Positions 61,862 to 64,000 of a DNA stretch of 64,000 bases are shown piece by piece. Both the position numbers and the translations under genes were made by a program. How positions within the stretch are numbered: the stretch's first letter is position 1; the number at the start of each line of letters is the position of its first letter. The DNA is from Mariniblastus sp964414815. GTDB taxonomy: Bacteria; Planctomycetota; Planctomycetia; Pirellulales; Pirellulaceae. The DNA lies in contig CAYPXY010000002.1 of assembly GCA_964414815.1 (NCBI GenBank), positions 62,001-126,000 of the forward strand, read 5' to 3'. The notes under the pieces are model-generated. The model did not search any database, was not told the DNA's origin, and saw nothing but the letters and a program-made list of their open reading frames with translations.

Positions 61862-62527
61862 ATGCCAATACCATCTGACGAGATTACCTGGGTTGAAGAG
61901 CCGGAGATCGGTTTCTGGGAAGCGACGTTTATTCCCGCGATTCTCAGCGGCCTGCGGACGACGTTTGCGCATGTCGCGGACGGCAAATCCGTGACCCAGC
62001 AGTACCCCGAAGTCAAGCCCGACCTGCCCGTTCACTACCGCGGTGTGCATCGGCTCAATCGCGACGAGCAGGGCAGGGTAAAATGCGTGGCCTGCATGTT
62101 GTGTGCGACCGCCTGTCCGGCCAATTGCATCAGCATCGAAGCAGCTCCCGCACCGCCCGAATGGTCGGATCGGGACAAGTATCCCAACACTTTTGTGCTG
62201 GATGAACTTCGCTGTATTTACTGCGGGATGTGCGAGGAAGCGTGTCCCGTCGACGCGATTGAGTTGACTCACATCTACGATTTGACTGGCAAGTCGCGAG
62301 AGGAGTTGGTTTACGACAAGGAAAAACTGCTGCAAGTGTATGACGAGACCTATAGCCATCCCAAAGACCCTGTTCGCACCGGCCGAGGGAAGTTGGGACC
62401 TGCTTCGGAGTTCAAGTCGCTTCCTCCGCTGGCACCGGCGACCAGCGTCGAGTCGCCCGACCGATCGGCTCAGGCAGTTTCGCCGGGAGTGATCGGCCCG
62501 TATTCTGGAAAGGAGCAGGAAGCATGA
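61862..62527 (+). CDS. nuoI: NADH-quinone oxidoreductase subunit I
   Basis: 221 aa. Two ferredoxin-type 4Fe-4S motifs: C75-C78-C81-C85 (CVACMLCATACP) and C118-C121-C124-C128 (CIYCGMCEEACP), clusters N6a and N6b. N-terminal RTTFAHVADGKSVTQQYPE is the membrane-contacting helix. The C-terminus extends about 50 residues beyond the usual end (SLPPLAPATSVESPDRSA). Overlaps nuoJ by four bases. Confidence 0.96.
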   Translation: MPIPSDEITWVEEPEIGFWEATFIPAILSGLRTTFAHVADGKSVTQQYPEVKPDLPVHYRGVHRLNRDEQGRVKCVACMLCATACPANCISIEAAPAPPEWSDRDKYPNTFVLDELRCIYCGMCEEACPVDAIELTHIYDLTGKSREELVYDKEKLLQVYDETYSHPKDPVRTGRGKLGPASEFKSLPPLAPATSVESPDRSAQAVSPGVIGPYSGKEQEA

Positions 62528-63225
62528 GCGATTGGTATTGGCTGGCCGTCTGGCTGGCAGTGGCGGCGTCCGGTGTTTGGTGTTTAATGCGCTATCAAAC
62601 CCTTCGTCCGCGCTGGATCGGAGCGTTATTACTGCTGGCAGGCGGTCTGGGCACCGCATTTACGTTCGGAAAACCAGAAGGCGCCTTTGTGGCCGTCAGT
62701 CTGGAATGGTTGTTTGGCGCGATGGCACTTTTGTGTGGAGCACTGATGGTGACCAGTCGCAATCCCGTTCACGGGGCGCTGTGGTTTGCACTGGCAACAC
62801 TAGGCGTTTGTGGTTTGTTCATGTTGCTCGATGCTCCATTCTTAGCGGCCGCAACTATTATTGTGTATGCGGGTGCGATTATCGTTGTCTTTATGTTTGT
62901 CATCATGCTGGTGCAGCAAAGTGGTCCCACCGACTACGACGCGCGGTCTCACCATCCGCTGCTGGCAACCGCCGTTTCGTTCGTGCTGCTCGGCGCGTTG
63001 TTGACGGCCTTGCATCAGCCCATTCCCCAACCGCTTGAGTCTGCAACGGTTGTTCACACGTTGAGTCATCCGCAACCCGGCCAGCCGATTGGAACGATGC
63101 ACGGCTTGGGGCGATCCTTGTTTGGCAATTACCTGTTTGCCGTCGAGTTGGCGGGGACGTTGTTGCTCGTGGCCAGCATCGGTGCCATTGCCATCGCACC
63201 GCGAAGAGAGCAGGGGACACTGTGA
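62524..63225 (+). CDS. nuoJ: NADH-quinone oxidoreductase subunit J
   Basis: 233 aa, five TM helices. MVTSRNPVHGALWFALATLG and AATIIVYAGAIIVVFMFVIM (the conserved YAGAI motif of TM3 with its pi-bulge) identify subunit J. It is part of the proton-pumping membrane arm. Overlaps nuoI (ATGA) and nuoK (TGATG). Confidence 0.95.
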   Translation: MSDWYWLAVWLAVAASGVWCLMRYQTLRPRWIGALLLLAGGLGTAFTFGKPEGAFVAVSLEWLFGAMALLCGALMVTSRNPVHGALWFALATLGVCGLFMLLDAPFLAAATIIVYAGAIIVVFMFVIMLVQQSGPTDYDARSHHPLLATAVSFVLLGALLTALHQPIPQPLESATVVHTLSHPQPGQPIGTMHGLGRSLFGNYLFAVELAGTLLLVASIGAIAIAPRREQGTL

Positions 63226-63668
63226 TGGACGACTATACTCCCTATTTAGCCATTGGTGCGGGTTTGTTTGCGGTGGGAGCGATCGGGTTTCTCGCGCGGC
63301 GGCACATGATCCTGATGGTACTCTCGACCGAGATGATGCTGCACGGTGTGGCGTTGACGCTGGTGACCTTCAGCCGCATTCATGGAACGAACGAGGGACA
63401 GGCGTTTACCATTTTTGTGCTGACTGTAGCTGCCTGTGAAGCCGGCTTGGCGTTGTCGTTGTTCTTGGCGTTGTACCAGAAATCGAAATCGCTGGACATC
63501 GACATCTGGGCCGAGTTGCGTGAGCCCGGTATCAGTCCACGAAAAGCCCCTCCTCCAGAAGCAGGTTCGTCGGCGGAAATAGAAGAAGAAGCATTGCCTC
63601 AACTCACGCCCGCCGGTCGGCAGCCCATGGTACAGGAAGATGAGTATGCTTCGGCCAGTCCGCGCTAA
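63225..63668 (+). CDS. nuoK: NADH-quinone oxidoreductase subunit K with C-terminal tail
   Basis: 147 aa from ATG 63225, with AGGGG eight bases upstream (a GTG one codon earlier overlaps). Three TM helices: YLAIGAGLFAVGAIGFLA, MILMVLSTEMMLHGVALTLV with the conserved Glu, and VLTVAACEAGLALSLFLALY with the second conserved Glu, both needed for proton pumping. The last 45 residues (LREPGISPRKAPPPEAGSSA ...) are an extension absent from standard 100-residue NuoK. It is the last nuo gene in the window: no nuoL follows. Confidence 0.93.
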   Translation: MDDYTPYLAIGAGLFAVGAIGFLARRHMILMVLSTEMMLHGVALTLVTFSRIHGTNEGQAFTIFVLTVAACEAGLALSLFLALYQKSKSLDIDIWAELREPGISPRKAPPPEAGSSAEIEEEALPQLTPAGRQPMVQEDEYASASPR

Positions 63669-63838
63669 CACCTATGGAGCCCAATACCGTCCGATTAACC
63701 AATACCGCTCAGTGCTCGTTTAACCGCAATGCCGTACAGTTCGTTTAACCGCGCCGCCAAGCGGTTTCCCTGAGTGATGTCTCCAGAGCGTAAACAGTAT
63801 GCCCTAAACCCCCAGATATTTCGACACCTGCAAAATGA
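63669..63838. repeat. Non-coding gap with hairpin element copy 2
   Basis: CGCCGCCAAGCGGTTTCCCTGAGTGATGTCTCC at 63751-63786 is the reverse complement of the left part of the element at 29728-29765 (shown here by positions). CGTTTAACCGC occurs twice just before it (63718, 63741). No gene. Confidence 0.65.
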
Positions 63839-64000
63839 TTATTCAAACCTTATATTGGCGGGTCGGGCATCGAAATAGTAGATGCCCATCCCACGTAAAC
63901 GCCTCAGCAAGGTTCGAACGATTTCCCATTGGTCTTCAAACATTTCTTCCATGTCGGCGGTCCATTCTTCCATAACTTCTTCAGAAAAATCAGGCGGATG
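63839..64000 (-). CDS. C-terminal fragment of an unidentified protein (kinase-like catalytic-loop resemblance)
   Basis: The complement is open from 64000 to a TAA at 63839-63841, giving 53 residues, and continues past the window. It is acidic at first (EEVMEEWTADMEEMFEDQWE) and ends GMGIYYFDARPANIRFE. The last string resembles a degenerate protein-kinase catalytic loop (HxDxxPxNI), as seen in small planctomycete proteins ending at that point. Only the C-terminus is visible, so family assignment is weak; the existence of a gene is supported by codon phase and composition. It converges on nuoK. Confidence 0.55.
   Translation of the reverse strand, partial: HPPDFSEEVMEEWTADMEEMFEDQWEIVRTLLRRLRGMGIYYFDARPANIRFE

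Noticed and set aside
1..64000. tRNA, rRNA and CRISPR arrays
   Set aside because: No tRNA cloverleaf with a GTTCRANNC arm, no rRNA-like stretch and no regularly spaced direct repeats were seen; a covariance-model scan would be decisive.
1..64000. Insertion sequence or prophage
   Set aside because: No transposase, integrase or phage structural gene was recognised; the repeats carry no reading frames.

Overview
This window looks like a chromosomal segment of a planctomycete, most likely of the Pirellulaceae (Rhodopirellula/Blastopirellula-like). The reasons are two DUF1559 proteins (one with a pilin-like N-terminus), an ECF sigma factor beside a zinc-finger Ser/Thr kinase, a Tat-exported Gfo/Idh/MocA oxidoreductase, a di-haem peroxidase carrying EF-hands, a YCF48-type propeller protein, moderate GC, and a dense population of palindromic interspersed repeats. 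One of these is the family built around CCCTCGCTTACGCTTCGGG. The assignment is inferred from gene content; no 16S or marker search was possible.

Layout. 1-555: N-terminal part of an O-antigen-ligase-like membrane protein (minus). 556-1374: repeats only. 1375-7989: a nuclease-like hypothetical (minus), cysteine synthase, a multi-TM protein (minus), a quinone-oxidoreductase-like MDR, a secreted Gfo/Idh oxidoreductase and a Fic protein. 7957-10023: a secreted S9 peptidase. 10776-14718: a probable sulfur-linked operon (MBL/rhodanese, SulP transporter, alpha/beta hydrolase). 15198-21166: a translationally coupled AddB-like/AddA-like recombination nuclease-helicase pair (minus). 21579-26074: CDF metal transporter, di-haem peroxidase with EF-hands, DUF1559 pseudopilin. 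26525-29255: NtrC-type regulator and a convergent histidine kinase. 29849-34410 (minus): coiled-coil secreted protein, membrane Ser/Thr kinase, ECF sigma factor, SUFU-like protein. 34588-38208: ABC ATPase and a permease with a large propeller-like extension. 38502-43478: small hypotheticals, a Nudix hydrolase, a DUF4349 lipoprotein and an orphan DNA methyltransferase. 43573-50323: a giant YCF48-like protein, a HisA-related barrel and a large DUF1559 protein. 50768-52859: PnuC-NadR nicotinamide riboside salvage plus a DUF1569 protein. 52860-54162: repeat island. 54163-63668: complex I genes nuoA-D, a repeat, then nuoE-K. 63839-64000: C-terminal fragment of a minus-strand gene.

Functional themes are respiration (complex I without adjacent nuoL/M/N), sulfur/cysteine chemistry, NAD salvage, DNA break repair, signal transduction, and secreted proteins typical of planctomycetes. 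No rRNA, tRNA, CRISPR array, prophage or transposase gene was recognised.

Most non-coding DNA longer than about 250 bp is occupied by palindromic repeat elements. At least ten families can be told apart by eye, several with two to five copies here. They account for many of the meaningless short reading frames, and they separate genes that would otherwise be contiguous (ABC ATPase/permease, nuoD/nuoE, kinase/coiled-coil protein).
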